A stretch of DNA of 37,309 nucleotides, taken from Streptomyces beihaiensis (GTDB lineage: Bacteria > Actinomycetota > Actinomycetes > Streptomycetales > Streptomycetaceae). The DNA lies in assembly GCF_026274175.1 (NCBI RefSeq), contig NZ_JAPHNL010000285.1:1-37309 (forward strand). The letters run 5' to 3'. The notes beneath the pieces are model-generated. The model had not been told where the DNA came from, ran no database searches, and saw nothing but the letters and a program-made list of their open reading frames with translations. Within the stretch, counting starts at the first letter, position 1. Every line of letters starts with the position of its first letter. Made by a program: the position numbers and the translations under genes. Below are positions 14,737 to 22,810 of the stretch, piece after piece.

Positions 14737-16517
14737 CCGGCCAGTCCGCTCAGGCCGGTGGGCACGTGCGTGGTCTCGACCGTCCTGCCGCCTCCGACGT
14801 ACATGTGCACGCCGCAGGGCAGACAGGGGTCGAAGCTGCGGACGGCCCGCATGATGTCGATGCCCTTGAAGTTCTCCGGGGAGTTCTCCTCGAAGATCGG
14901 GGTGTTCTGCACCGCGTCCTCGTAGGGTCCCGGCGTTCCGTAGCTGTCGCGCACGCTGGCGTTCCAGGGGGTCGGCGGGTACGGGTGGTAGTTGGCGATC
15001 TTGCCGTCCCTGATCACCATGTGGTGGGAGAGGACGCCGCGTACGGCCTCGGTGAAGCCGCAGCCGATGCTCTCGTCGGGCACCTCGAACTTCTCCCAGG
15101 TCTGGGTGCGGCCGGCGCGTACCTCGTCGAGCGCCTGCTCGGCGAAGTGCAGGGCGCAGGCGGCGGCGTAGGCCTGGAAGTAGGTGCGGGCCCGGTTGCG
15201 TTCCAGGGCGTTGCTCCACTTCGGGATCTTCCACTCGAAGGTGGTCTCCGGCTTGGTCAGCGACTTGGGCAGGTTGATGACGACGCTGTGGCCGGTGGCC
15301 TTGACGTAGCCGAAGTCGACGAGGCCGGACAGGGCGGTGGACCACAGGCGGGCGATGGGGCCGCCGCCGGTGTCGAGGGCGAGGTGTTCCTTGCCGTCGA
15401 ACCAGCGCGGGGACATCACCCAGCTGTACTTGTCGTCGAAGTCGCGCTTCTGCGGCGCCGGGATGGTGTGCTGGTTCCAGGGGTGGCGGGGGTCGACGGG
15501 GTTGCCGAGCGGGTCGTGGGTGACGAACTTCTCCTGGCCCTCCCAGTCCTGGTAGTAGGAGCTGCCCAGCAGGATGCGGATGCCGAGGTTGATCTGCGTG
15601 AGGTCGTTGGTGACCAGCTTGCCGTCGACGATGATGCCGGGGGTGACGAACATCCGTCGGCCCCAGTCGGTCATGTTGGCGTAGGTGAAGTCGCAGTGCT
15701 CGGGGTCGTTGAGCGCGCCCCAGCAGCCGAGCAGGACGCGGCGGCGGCCGACCTCCTCGTAGCCCGGGAGGGCCTCGTAGAAGAAGTCGAACAGGTCGTC
15801 GTGGAGCGGCACCACGCGCTTCATGAACTCGACGTAGCGCATGAGGCGGGTCAGGTAGTCCGTCAGCAGCTGGACGGAGGCGACGGTGCCGGTGCCGCCC
15901 GCGTAGAGGGTGGAGGGGTGCACGTGGCGCCCCTCCATCAGGCAGAACATCTCCCGCGTGTAGCGGCTGACCTGGAGTGCCTCGCGGTAGAACTCGCCTT
16001 CCAGCGGGTTCAGCGAGCGCATGATGTCGGCGATGGTGCGGTAGCCGTGTTCGGCGGCGTGCGGGGCCTCGGTGCGTTCGGCGAGTTCCAGGACCCCGGG
16101 GTTGGTCTCGCGGACCATCTTCTCGCAGTAGTCGACGCCGACCAGGTTCTCCTGGAAGATGTTGTGGTCGAACATGTACTCGGCCGCTTCACCGAGGTTG
16201 ATGATCCACTCGCCCAGGTGCGGCGGCTTCACGCCGTACGCCATGTTCTGGGCGTAGACCGAGCAGGTGGCGTGGTTGTCGCCGCAGATGCCGCAGATGC
16301 GGCTGGTGATGAAGTGGGCGTCGCGCGGGTCCTTGCCGCGCATGAAGACGCTGTAGCCGCGGAACACGGACGACGTGCTGTAGCACTCGGCGACCCGTTT
16401 CTGCTTGAAGTCGATCTTCGTGTGGATGCCGAGACTCCCCACGATCCGGGTGATCGGGTCCCAGGACATCTCCATCAGGCCGCTGCCGTCTTTGGCGGCC
16501 GATGACGTGGGTGCCAT
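14733..16517 (-). CDS. hhyL: [NiFe] hydrogenase large subunit, group 1h
   Basis: The catalytic subunit that binds the NiFe(CN)2CO centre and oxidises H2. The 594-residue precursor has the L1 motif RICGICGDNHATCS with Cys75 and Cys78, and the L2 motif DPCLPCGVH (563-571) with Cys565 and Cys568. After His571 a 23-residue tail should be cut off by the operon's endopeptidase. Both motifs fit the actinobacterial high-affinity group (1h, formerly group 5). The ATG at 16515-16517 gives MAPTSSAAKDGSG; its ribosome site is weak (GGAAAA about eight bases upstream). It lies 56 bases after hhyS and overlaps the NifU-like gene by four bases. Confidence 0.95.
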   Translation of the reverse strand: MAPTSSAAKDGSGLMEMSWDPITRIVGSLGIHTKIDFKQKRVAECYSTSSVFRGYSVFMRGKDPRDAHFITSRICGICGDNHATCSVYAQNMAYGVKPPHLGEWIINLGEAAEYMFDHNIFQENLVGVDYCEKMVRETNPGVLELAERTEAPHAAEHGYRTIADIMRSLNPLEGEFYREALQVSRYTREMFCLMEGRHVHPSTLYAGGTGTVASVQLLTDYLTRLMRYVEFMKRVVPLHDDLFDFFYEALPGYEEVGRRRVLLGCWGALNDPEHCDFTYANMTDWGRRMFVTPGIIVDGKLVTNDLTQINLGIRILLGSSYYQDWEGQEKFVTHDPLGNPVDPRHPWNQHTIPAPQKRDFDDKYSWVMSPRWFDGKEHLALDTGGGPIARLWSTALSGLVDFGYVKATGHSVVINLPKSLTKPETTFEWKIPKWSNALERNRARTYFQAYAAACALHFAEQALDEVRAGRTQTWEKFEVPDESIGCGFTEAVRGVLSHHMVIRDGKIANYHPYPPTPWNASVRDSYGTPGPYEDAVQNTPIFEENSPENFKGIDIMRAVRSFDPCLPCGVHMYVGGGRTVETTHVPTGLSGLAG

Positions 16518-16573
16518 AGCGTTTTCCGTGCCCTTCGTCGTCGAACGTGTGTGGACGCTGCTTGTGTGGCCGG

Positions 16574-17659
16574 TCACCAGGGCCGGTCGTAGCCCGTGGT
16601 GAGTTCGCTGCCGCGGTGGCGCCACTTGGGCTCCTTGTCCGCGGTCCGCTCCGTGATCGCGCGCAGGCGCCGGACGGCGGCCCCGTAGACGCCGCTGGCG
16701 GTGCTCGACACCTTGCTTCCGGGGGGCTCGTCCATGAACGGCATGAACTTGTCGGGGAATCCGGGCATGGTGCAGGCGATACAGATGCCGCCGACGTTCG
16801 GGCACCCGCCGATCCCGTCCATCCATCCCCGTTTGGGAACGTTGCACTTCACGACCGGCCCCCAGCAGCCGAGCTTCACAAGGCACTTGGGCGAGTCGTA
16901 GGTGGCGGCGAACTCGCCCTGCTCGTAGTACCCGGCGCGGTCGCAGCCCTCGTGGACGGTGGCGCCGAACAGCCAGGTGGGCCGGAGTTTGTCGTCGAGC
17001 GGGATCATGGGGGCCGAGCCGGCCGCCTGGTACAGCAGGTACGTGAGGGTCTCGGCGAAGTTGTCCGGCTGGATGGGGCAGCCGGGGACGCAGACGATCG
17101 GGAGTCCCGCGTGGGACTTCCAGTCCCAGCCGAGGTAGTCGGGCACGCCCATGGCTCCGGTCGGGTTGCCCTCCATGGCGTGGATGCCGCCGTAGGTGGC
17201 GCACGTTCCGATGGCCACGACGGCCAGGGCCTTCGGCGCGAGGCGGTCGATCCACTCGCTGGTCGTGATCGGCTGCCCGGTCTCGGGGTCGTCCCCGAAG
17301 CCGCACCAGTAGCCTTCCGGCTTGATGGACTCGTTGGGGATGGAGCCCTCGACGACGAGTACGAACGGGTCGATCTCGCCGCGTTCGCCCTTGAAGAACC
17401 ATTCGATGAACGAGTCCGCGCCCTGTGCGGGACCGCACTCGAAGTCGATCAGCGGCCAGTGGACGGCGATCTTGGGCAGACCGGGGAGGCCCTGGAGGAC
17501 GATCTCCTCGATGCTCGGCAAGGTGGCGGCGGTCAGCGACACGGAGTCGCCGTCGCAGCTGAGGCCCGCGTTGATCCAGAGGATGTGGATCGGGGATTCC
17601 TCGTCCTCGGCGTCCGCGGCCGTGCCGCCTGTGGTGGGGGAAGGGTTCGCATCCGTCAT
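16574..17659 (-). CDS. hhyS: [NiFe] hydrogenase small subunit, group 1h
   Basis: The electron-transfer subunit with three Fe-S clusters. The 361-residue protein has no Tat signal, as expected for group 1h, so the enzyme is made in the cytoplasm. The first cluster motif is CDGD (Cys35, Asp38) where most hydrogenases have CxGC; this Asp is known as a ligand in the Ralstonia actinobacterial-type enzyme. GTCATYGG and CVPGCPIQP supply the rest of the proximal site. VHEGCDR, KCLVKLGCWGP, CNVPKRGW and CPNVGGICIACTMPGFPDKF hold the distal and medial ligands. AGGAGG five bases before the ATG is ideal. It is the first gene of the operon; proS upstream is cut off by a terminator. Confidence 0.96.
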   Translation of the reverse strand: MTDANPSPTTGGTAADAEDEESPIHILWINAGLSCDGDSVSLTAATLPSIEEIVLQGLPGLPKIAVHWPLIDFECGPAQGADSFIEWFFKGERGEIDPFVLVVEGSIPNESIKPEGYWCGFGDDPETGQPITTSEWIDRLAPKALAVVAIGTCATYGGIHAMEGNPTGAMGVPDYLGWDWKSHAGLPIVCVPGCPIQPDNFAETLTYLLYQAAGSAPMIPLDDKLRPTWLFGATVHEGCDRAGYYEQGEFAATYDSPKCLVKLGCWGPVVKCNVPKRGWMDGIGGCPNVGGICIACTMPGFPDKFMPFMDEPPGSKVSSTASGVYGAAVRRLRAITERTADKEPKWRHRGSELTTGYDRPW

Positions 17660-17838
17660 GGATGCCTCCTGGGGACGGGTCGGCTCACGCCAGTAAACGG
17701 CGTGTGCTTCCTCCGTATCCCGAGGCGCACGGGGGCGGCACGGCGGAAAGGGTCATCGGAGTGAACCCGGATGGGCCGGTCGGACGGGTTCCTGCGACGG
17801 CGGGGCGGCGCCCGGCCGTGAGGCCCCACGCCGACGCC
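17660..17838 (-). promoter_or_regulatory. hhyS: Leader and presumed promoter region of the hydrogenase operon
   Basis: This is the untranslated stretch between the proS terminator and the hhyS start, so the operon promoter should lie here. Read on the minus strand it holds GGGATAC (17715-17721), loosely like a stress sigma factor -10, but no matching -35 at a clear distance. A small inverted repeat (CGCC-7-GGCG) lies at about 17689-17703. I cannot assign a sigma factor. Confidence 0.3.
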
Positions 17839-17878
17839 ACGGCCCGCCCGGCCGGGCGGGAGCCGGTGGGCGGGCCGT
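17839..17878 (-). terminator. proS terminator
   Basis: ACGGCCCGCCC (17839-17849) pairs perfectly over 11 bp with GGGCGGGCCGT (17868-17878). An alternative palindrome of 18 bp (CCCGCCCGGCCGGGCGGG) overlaps its left arm. It starts 22 bases after the proS stop on the minus strand and should separate proS transcription from the hydrogenase operon. Confidence 0.7.
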
Positions 17879-17900
17879 CAGTCGTACGGGGGAGGGAGGG

Positions 17901-19601
17901 TCACGCCGTCAGGCGGGACACGGCCTCCTCCACCGTGAGCTCCTCGCGCTCGCCGGTGCGGCGGTCCTTCAGCTCGACGACGCCGTCCCCGGCTCGGCGG
18001 CCCGCGACCAGGATCTTCGGGACGCCGATCAGCTCGGAGTCCGTGAACTTCACGCCCGGCGAGACGCCCGGCCGGTCGTCGACCAGGACCCGGACACCGG
18101 CCGCGGCCAGCTTCTCCGAGATCTCCAGGGCCAGCTCGGTCTGGAGGGCCTTGCCCGCCGCCACCACGTGGACGTCCGCGGGGGCGATCTCCTCGGGCCA
18201 GATCAGCCCCTTGTCGTCGGCGTGCTGCTCGGCGAGGGCCGCGACGGCGCGCGAGACACCGATGCCGTACGAGCCCATGGTGACGCGCACCGGCTTGCCG
18301 TTCTGGCCGAGAACGTCCAGCTGGAAGGCGTCCGCGTACTTGCGGCCCAGCTGGAAGATGTGGCCGATCTCGATGGCGCGGTCCAGCTTGAGCCCGGTGC
18401 CGCAGACGGGGCACGGGTCGCCTTCCCGCACCACCACCACGTCCACGTACGCGTCCACGGTGAAGTCGCGGCCCGCGACGACGTTCTTGGCGTGCGTGCC
18501 GTCCTTGTTGGCGCCGGTGATCCACGCGGTGCCGGGGGCGACGCGCGGGTCGGCGACGTACCGCACCTTCTCCAGGCCCTGCGGGCCGACGTAGCCGCGC
18601 ACGAGGTCGGGGCGGCCCGTGAAGTCCTCGGCCGTGACCAGCTCCACCGCGGCCGGTGCGAAGTACGCCTCGACCTTGTCCATGTCGACCTCTCGGTCGC
18701 CGGGGACACCGACGGCGACGATCTCCCCGTCGACCTTCACCAGGAGGTTCTTCAGGGTCTGCGCCGCCTCGACGCCCAGGTGCGCGGCGAGCGTCTCGAT
18801 GGTCGGGGTGTCGGGGGTGGGGATCTCCTCCAGGGCGGGCACGTCCACGCCCTCGACCGGGCGCAGCGGGTACGTGATGGCCTCGGTGTTGGCCGCGTAG
18901 TCGCACTGCGGGCAGTCGGCGAAGGTGTCCTCACCGGCCGCGGCGGGGGCGAGGAACTCCTCCGACTTCGAGCCGCCCATCGCACCGGCGGTCGCGGCGC
19001 AGATGCGGTAGTCGAGGCCGAGGCGCTCGAAGATCCGCTGGTACGCGGCGCGGTGCAGCGCGTAGGACTCGGCCAGCCCCTCGTCGGCCAGGTCGAAGGA
19101 GTACGAGTCCTTCATCTGGAACTCGCGGCCGCGCAGGATGCCGGCGCGCGGGCGGGCCTCGTCGCGGTACTTCGTCTGGATCTGGTAGAGGATCACCGGC
19201 AGGTCCTTGTAGGACGTGCACTGGTCCTTGACCAGCTGGGTGAAGATCTCCTCGTGGGTCGGGCCGAGCAGGTAGTCGCCGCCCTTGCGGTCCTTGAGGC
19301 GGAACAGCTCGGCGCCGTACTCCTCCCAGCGGCCGGTCGCCTCGTACGGCTCGCGGGGCAGCAGGGCGGGCAGCAGGACCTCCTGCGCGCCGATGGCGTC
19401 CATCTCCTCGCGCACCACGCGCTCGACGTTCGCGAGGACCTTCCTGCCCAGCGGCAGCCAGGACCAGACACCGGCGGCGGTGCGGCGCACGTAACCGGCG
19501 CGGACCAGCAGCTTGTGGCTGAGGACCTCGGCGTCCGCCGGGTCGTCGCGCAGCGTCTTCGCCATCAACCGGGACATGCGCTGGACCTGGGCCTTGGCCA
19601 T
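17901..19601 (-). CDS. proS: Prolyl-tRNA synthetase, bacterial type
   Basis: ProS charges tRNA-Pro. The 566-residue class II synthetase has the bacterial architecture. The catalytic core begins [47 protein letters not shown], with the motif-2 region [31 protein letters not shown] YbaK-like editing insertion lies at about 230-390 ([39 protein letters not shown]). Motif 3 is [18 protein letters not shown], and an anticodon-binding domain closes the protein (DVHVVAAGK...[24 protein letters not shown]). AGGAG nine bases before the ATG (19599-19601) supports the start. The leader contains the inverted-repeat element at 19643-19829. Confidence 0.97.
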   Translation of the reverse strand: MAKAQVQRMSRLMAKTLRDDPADAEVLSHKLLVRAGYVRRTAAGVWSWLPLGRKVLANVERVVREEMDAIGAQEVLLPALLPREPYEATGRWEEYGAELFRLKDRKGGDYLLGPTHEEIFTQLVKDQCTSYKDLPVILYQIQTKYRDEARPRAGILRGREFQMKDSYSFDLADEGLAESYALHRAAYQRIFERLGLDYRICAATAGAMGGSKSEEFLAPAAAGEDTFADCPQCDYAANTEAITYPLRPVEGVDVPALEEIPTPDTPTIETLAAHLGVEAAQTLKNLLVKVDGEIVAVGVPGDREVDMDKVEAYFAPAAVELVTAEDFTGRPDLVRGYVGPQGLEKVRYVADPRVAPGTAWITGANKDGTHAKNVVAGRDFTVDAYVDVVVVREGDPCPVCGTGLKLDRAIEIGHIFQLGRKYADAFQLDVLGQNGKPVRVTMGSYGIGVSRAVAALAEQHADDKGLIWPEEIAPADVHVVAAGKALQTELALEISEKLAAAGVRVLVDDRPGVSPGVKFTDSELIGVPKILVAGRRAGDGVVELKDRRTGEREELTVEEAVSRLTA

Positions 19602-19642
19602 GATGATTCGCTCCTGCTATGGAAAGGTGATGCCCGAAGGTG

Positions 19643-19829
19643 AGGGTCTGTCCGATGGGTCCTGCCGGGGCCGCGGGCCCCGGTGCGCACATCTGCCGCG
19701 TTGTCGTCGGTTGCCGACGCTCCGCGTCGACGCCCTCTTCCGCCTTGCAGCCGCACGCACCAGACCCCGCTCGGCGGCACCGACCGAGCACGGCCGACCG
19801 AATCCGGCCTGACCCATCGGACAGACCCT
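19643..19829. repeat. 187-bp element bounded by 19-bp perfect inverted repeats in the proS leader
   Basis: The ends at 19643-19661 (AGGGTCTGTCCGATGGGTC) and 19811-19829 are exact inverted copies, 149 bases apart. The interior holds further hairpins: CCGGGGCC/GGCCCCGG with a 3-nt loop (19665-19683), GTCGG/CCGAC, GACGC/GCGTC and CTCGG/CCGAG. The size, end sequence and lack of coding content resemble a miniature inverted-repeat transposable element, perhaps related to an IS5-type element. A clean target duplication is not visible. It could instead be a structured leader RNA acting on proS. Confidence 0.7.
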
Positions 19830-19860
19830 AGCGGGGCGCCGCGCGCGGCCGGAAATCGGT

Positions 19861-20442
19861 TCAGCGCGACCGGCGCCGCAGCGGCAGTGGGGCGCCCATC
19901 ACCGCGTACGGCCTGGGGGCGCTGGGGAAGTGAACCTGGCGGGCGAGGTCGGTGTAGCCGAGGGAGCGGTACAGGCCGCGGGCCGGGCTCTCGAAGTCGA
20001 TCGCGGAGAGGATCGAGCGGGGCTCGGCGGCGCCGTCCGTGATGGTGGTGATCAGCGAACGGCCGATGCCGCGGTTCTGGTAGCCGGGGTGGACGTGCAG
20101 CTCGGTGATGACGAAGGAGTCGTCGAGCCAGTGGTCCTGGCCGCCGGCCCGCAGATACGGCTCGACGACGGTGGACCACCAGTGGGCGCGGTCGTTGGGC
20201 ATCCCGTAGACGAAGCCGACGAGGCGTCCTGTCCCGGTGGTGGCGCCGAGGGCGCGGGCGCCGGGGAACGTGATGTGCCGCAGCACGATCTGGCGGCGCA
20301 CGGCGATCTCGTCGTCGCTCAGGCCGAAGGCGTGGGCCTGCACGGCGAGCGCCTCGTCGACGCGGTCCGCCAGGTCGAGGGGGCCGACGGTGACGGCGGT
20401 GTCGCCCGTACGGTTCCGGTTCCGGTGCGGGAGGTGCGGCAT
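19861..20442 (-). CDS. GNAT family N-acetyltransferase
   Basis: A 193-residue single-domain GNAT acetyltransferase using acetyl-CoA; substrate unknown. The acetyl-CoA binding segment is VITELHVHPGYQNRGIGRSLITTI (about 113-136), the Q/R-x-x-G-x-G/A motif. The C-terminal GNAT strand-helix is SILSAIDFESPARGLYRSLGYTDLARQVHF. The ATG at 20440-20442 has no clear ribosome site; a GTG a few codons in (VTVGPLDLADRV) is an alternative start. It lies upstream of proS on the same strand, but the inverted-repeat element intervenes. Confidence 0.85.
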   Translation of the reverse strand: MPHLPHRNRNRTGDTAVTVGPLDLADRVDEALAVQAHAFGLSDDEIAVRRQIVLRHITFPGARALGATTGTGRLVGFVYGMPNDRAHWWSTVVEPYLRAGGQDHWLDDSFVITELHVHPGYQNRGIGRSLITTITDGAAEPRSILSAIDFESPARGLYRSLGYTDLARQVHFPSAPRPYAVMGAPLPLRRRSR

Positions 20443-20517
20443 GCCCGGAGGGTACCCCGCGCGGGGCCCGCTGCCGCGGGTGATCGCGAACTGTCCGGAC
20501 CGTCCCCGGGCCGGAGG

Positions 20518-20551
20518 CTCAGAACCGGAACTCAGAACCGGAGCTCAGAAC
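20518..20551 (-). repeat. Tandem 13-bp repeat overlapping the stop codon of the DUF4081-GNAT gene
   Basis: CTCAGAACCGGAA (20518-20530), CTCAGAACCGGAG (20531-20543) and a partial CTCAGAAC (20544-20551). Read on the minus strand each unit begins with a copy of the gene's own last bases and stop (TTC TGA G), so the stop is followed by two further copies. Confidence 0.8.
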
Positions 20552-21393
20552 AGCACGCTCATGAACGTGCCGACCTCCTGGAAACCCACCCGCCGGTAGG
20601 CGGCGCGGGCGGGCAGGTTGAAGTCGTTGACGTAGAGGCTGGCGACGGGGGCGACGTCCGCGAGGGCGTAGCGCAGCACGGCGGACATGCCGGGGGCCGC
20701 GAGCCCCCTGCCGCGGTACTCGGGGGCGACCCAGACGCCCTGGATCTGGCAGGCGTCGGCGGTCGCGGCGCCGATCTCGGCCTTGAAGACGACCTGGCCG
20801 TGCTCGTCGATGCGGGCGAAGGAGCGGCCCGCGCCGACGAGTTCGGCGACACGTGCCTGGTAGAGCAGGCCGCCGTCGCCGGCGAGCGGGGAGACACCGA
20901 CCTCCTCGGTGAACATCGCCACGCACGCCGGCATGATCGTGTCCATCTCGTCCTTGCGGACGCGCCGCACGTACGGGTCGGGGGCGACGTCGGCGCTGAG
21001 CCGGTCGGCGACCATCAGCGGCTGGCGGGCGCGGACCTCGCGGGCCGGGCCCCAGGACGGTTCGAGCAGGCGCCACAGCAGGGCGGTGGGTTCGGCGGGG
21101 CCGACGATGGACGAGCAGCGGCGGCCCGCGCGGCGGGCGCGGTCGGCGAAGCCGCGTACGGCTCTGTCGGTGGCGCAGATCGGTACGAGGTTGGCGCCCG
21201 CGTAGCACAGCGACCGCAGCATGCCGTCCTCGTACCAGCCCCACATCTCGCCGCCGAGCCGCCACGGGTCGAGGCCCGCGACGCGTACGCGGGCCGTGAC
21301 GAAGGCATTGACGACGGGCTCGCGGTCGAGGACGGCGAGCGCGGCGTCCAGGTCACTCGGTTCGAGGACCCGGGTGGTGGTCTGAGTCAACAC
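20545..21393 (-). CDS. DUF4081 domain GNAT family N-acetyltransferase
   Basis: A 282-residue two-part acetyltransferase. The N-terminal half (about 1-140: VLEPSDLDAALAVLDREPVVNAFVTARV...GGEMWGWYEDGMLRSLCYAGANLVPI) matches what I recall as DUF4081. The C-terminal half is a GNAT domain with CQIQGVWVAPEYRGRGLAAPGMSAVLRYAL and SLYVNDFNLPARAAYRRVGFQEVG. The substrate is unknown. The start is GTG at 21391-21393 with GAGG about ten bases upstream; the next codon, TTG, is also possible. The gene sits between ispG and the smaller GNAT gene, all minus strand. Its stop codon lies in a tandem repeat. Confidence 0.88.
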   Translation of the reverse strand: MLTQTTTRVLEPSDLDAALAVLDREPVVNAFVTARVRVAGLDPWRLGGEMWGWYEDGMLRSLCYAGANLVPICATDRAVRGFADRARRAGRRCSSIVGPAEPTALLWRLLEPSWGPAREVRARQPLMVADRLSADVAPDPYVRRVRKDEMDTIMPACVAMFTEEVGVSPLAGDGGLLYQARVAELVGAGRSFARIDEHGQVVFKAEIGAATADACQIQGVWVAPEYRGRGLAAPGMSAVLRYALADVAPVASLYVNDFNLPARAAYRRVGFQEVGTFMSVLF

Positions 21394-21492
21394 GTGCGGG
21401 GGGCCTCACCAGATGGGCTGCTGATCTCCGCACTGTACCTGCCGGTGTCGTGTGGTGCCGCCTGCGTCGGGGGCGCGGCCGCGGAGCCCCGG

Positions 21493-22650
21493 TCAGCCGG
21501 CCACCGACACCGACGGCTCGCCCGACGTCACACCGTCCTTCTCCATCTGCTCCGCGATCTTCATCGCTTCCTCGATGAGGGTCTCCACGATCTTCGACTC
21601 GGGCACCGTCTTGATGACCTCGCCCTTGACGAAGATCTGGCCCTTGCCGTTGCCGGAGGCGACGCCGAGGTCGGCCTCACGGGCCTCGCCCGGACCGTTG
21701 ACGACGCAGCCCATGACGGCGACGCGCAGCGGGACCTCCATGCCGTCGAGGCCCGCCGTGACCTCCTCGGCCAGCTTGTAGACGTCGACCTGGGCGCGGC
21801 CGCAGGACGGGCAGGAGACGATCTCCAGGCGGCGCGGGCGCAGGCCGAGGGACTCCAGGATCTGGTTGCCGACCTTGATCTCCTCGACCGGGGGCGCGGA
21901 GAGCGATACGCGGATCGTGTCGCCGATGCCCTCGGAGAGCAGCGCGCCGAAGGCGACGGCCGACTTGATCGTGCCCTGGAAGGCCGGTCCGGCCTCCGTG
22001 ACACCGAGGTGCAGCGGATAGTCGCACTGGGAGGCGAGCAGCCGGTAGGCGTTGACCATCACGACCGGGTCGTTGTGCTTGACCGAGATCTTGATGTCGC
22101 GGAAGCCGTGCTCCTCGAAGAGCGACGCCTCCCACAGGGCCGACTCGGCGAGCGCCTCGGGCGTCGCCTTGCCGTACTTCTGGAGCAGGCGCCGGTCGAG
22201 GGAGCCCGCGTTGACGCCGATGCGGATCGGGGTGCCGTGGTCCTTCGCCGCCTGGGCGATCTCCTTGACCTTGTCGTCGAACTGCTTGATGTTGCCGGGG
22301 TTGACGCGGACCGCCGCGCAGCCCGCCTCGATGGCCGCGAACACGTACTTCGGCTGGAAGTGGATGTCGGCGATCACCGGGATCTGCGACTTCTTGGCGA
22401 TGACCGGCAGCGCGTCGGCGTCGTCCTGCGTCGGGCAGGCCACGCGGACGATCTGGCAGCCGGACGCGGTCAGCTCGGCGATCTGCTGGAGCGTGGCGCC
22501 GATGTCCGACGTGCGCGTCGTCGTCATCGACTGCACCGAGATCGGCGCGTCTCCGCCGACGGCCACCGTGCCGACCTGGATCTGCCGGCTCTTGCGCCGC
22601 TCGGCGAGCTTGATCGGTACGTCCGGCATGCCGAGTGAAATCGCAGTCAT
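21493..22650 (-). CDS. ispG: 4-hydroxy-3-methylbut-2-enyl diphosphate synthase (IspG)
   Basis: IspG converts MEcPP to HMBPP in the MEP isoprenoid pathway using a [4Fe-4S] cluster. The 385-residue protein has the TIM-barrel part with [21 protein letters not shown] and RVNPGNI. The C-terminal cluster domain has ligands Cys280 and Cys283 (SCPSCGR) and Cys315 ([10 protein letters not shown]), plus Glu322, the usual fourth ligand in this family. The ATG at 22648-22650 fits the family N-terminus. A terminator upstream separates it from dxr-rseP, so it probably has its own promoter; TAATCT on the minus strand (22694-22699) is a possible -10. Confidence 0.97.
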   Translation of the reverse strand: MTAISLGMPDVPIKLAERRKSRQIQVGTVAVGGDAPISVQSMTTTRTSDIGATLQQIAELTASGCQIVRVACPTQDDADALPVIAKKSQIPVIADIHFQPKYVFAAIEAGCAAVRVNPGNIKQFDDKVKEIAQAAKDHGTPIRIGVNAGSLDRRLLQKYGKATPEALAESALWEASLFEEHGFRDIKISVKHNDPVVMVNAYRLLASQCDYPLHLGVTEAGPAFQGTIKSAVAFGALLSEGIGDTIRVSLSAPPVEEIKVGNQILESLGLRPRRLEIVSCPSCGRAQVDVYKLAEEVTAGLDGMEVPLRVAVMGCVVNGPGEAREADLGVASGNGKGQIFVKGEVIKTVPESKIVETLIEEAMKIAEQMEKDGVTSGEPSVSVAG

Positions 22651-22753
22651 CTGCTGTGCAACCCCAAGGTGTGGATCGAGTCCCAGGCCATCGAGATTAC
22701 GTCACCGGCCCGCGCCGGAGCACACCCCGCCCCGCCAAACCCACTCGAAAGCA

Positions 22754-22783
22754 GGGCGCCGGACCGACCGCTGTCCGGCGCCC
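22754..22783 (-). terminator. Intrinsic terminator after the site-2 protease gene
   Basis: GGGCGCCGGAC (22754-22764) and GTCCGGCGCCC (22773-22783) form a perfect 11-bp stem with an 8-nt loop, followed on the minus strand by TGCTTTCG, a weak T-run. It lies 27 bases after the protease stop and would end the dxr-protease transcript before ispG. Confidence 0.8.
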
Positions 22784-22810
22784 GTGAACGCCCCGGTGAA
22801 CACCTCGTGA

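Noticed and set aside
14733-17438. A 901-codon open frame covering hhyL and reading through the hhyS region
   Set aside because: The part upstream of 16517 is a shifted frame over hhyS and gives a low-complexity Arg/Pro-rich product. Only the part from the ATG at 16517 has hydrogenase motifs.
19602-19860. T-box riboswitch in the proS leader
   Set aside because: I looked for the T-box sequence around UGGN and an antiterminator-like helix on the minus strand and found none; the main structure is the 19-bp inverted repeat.
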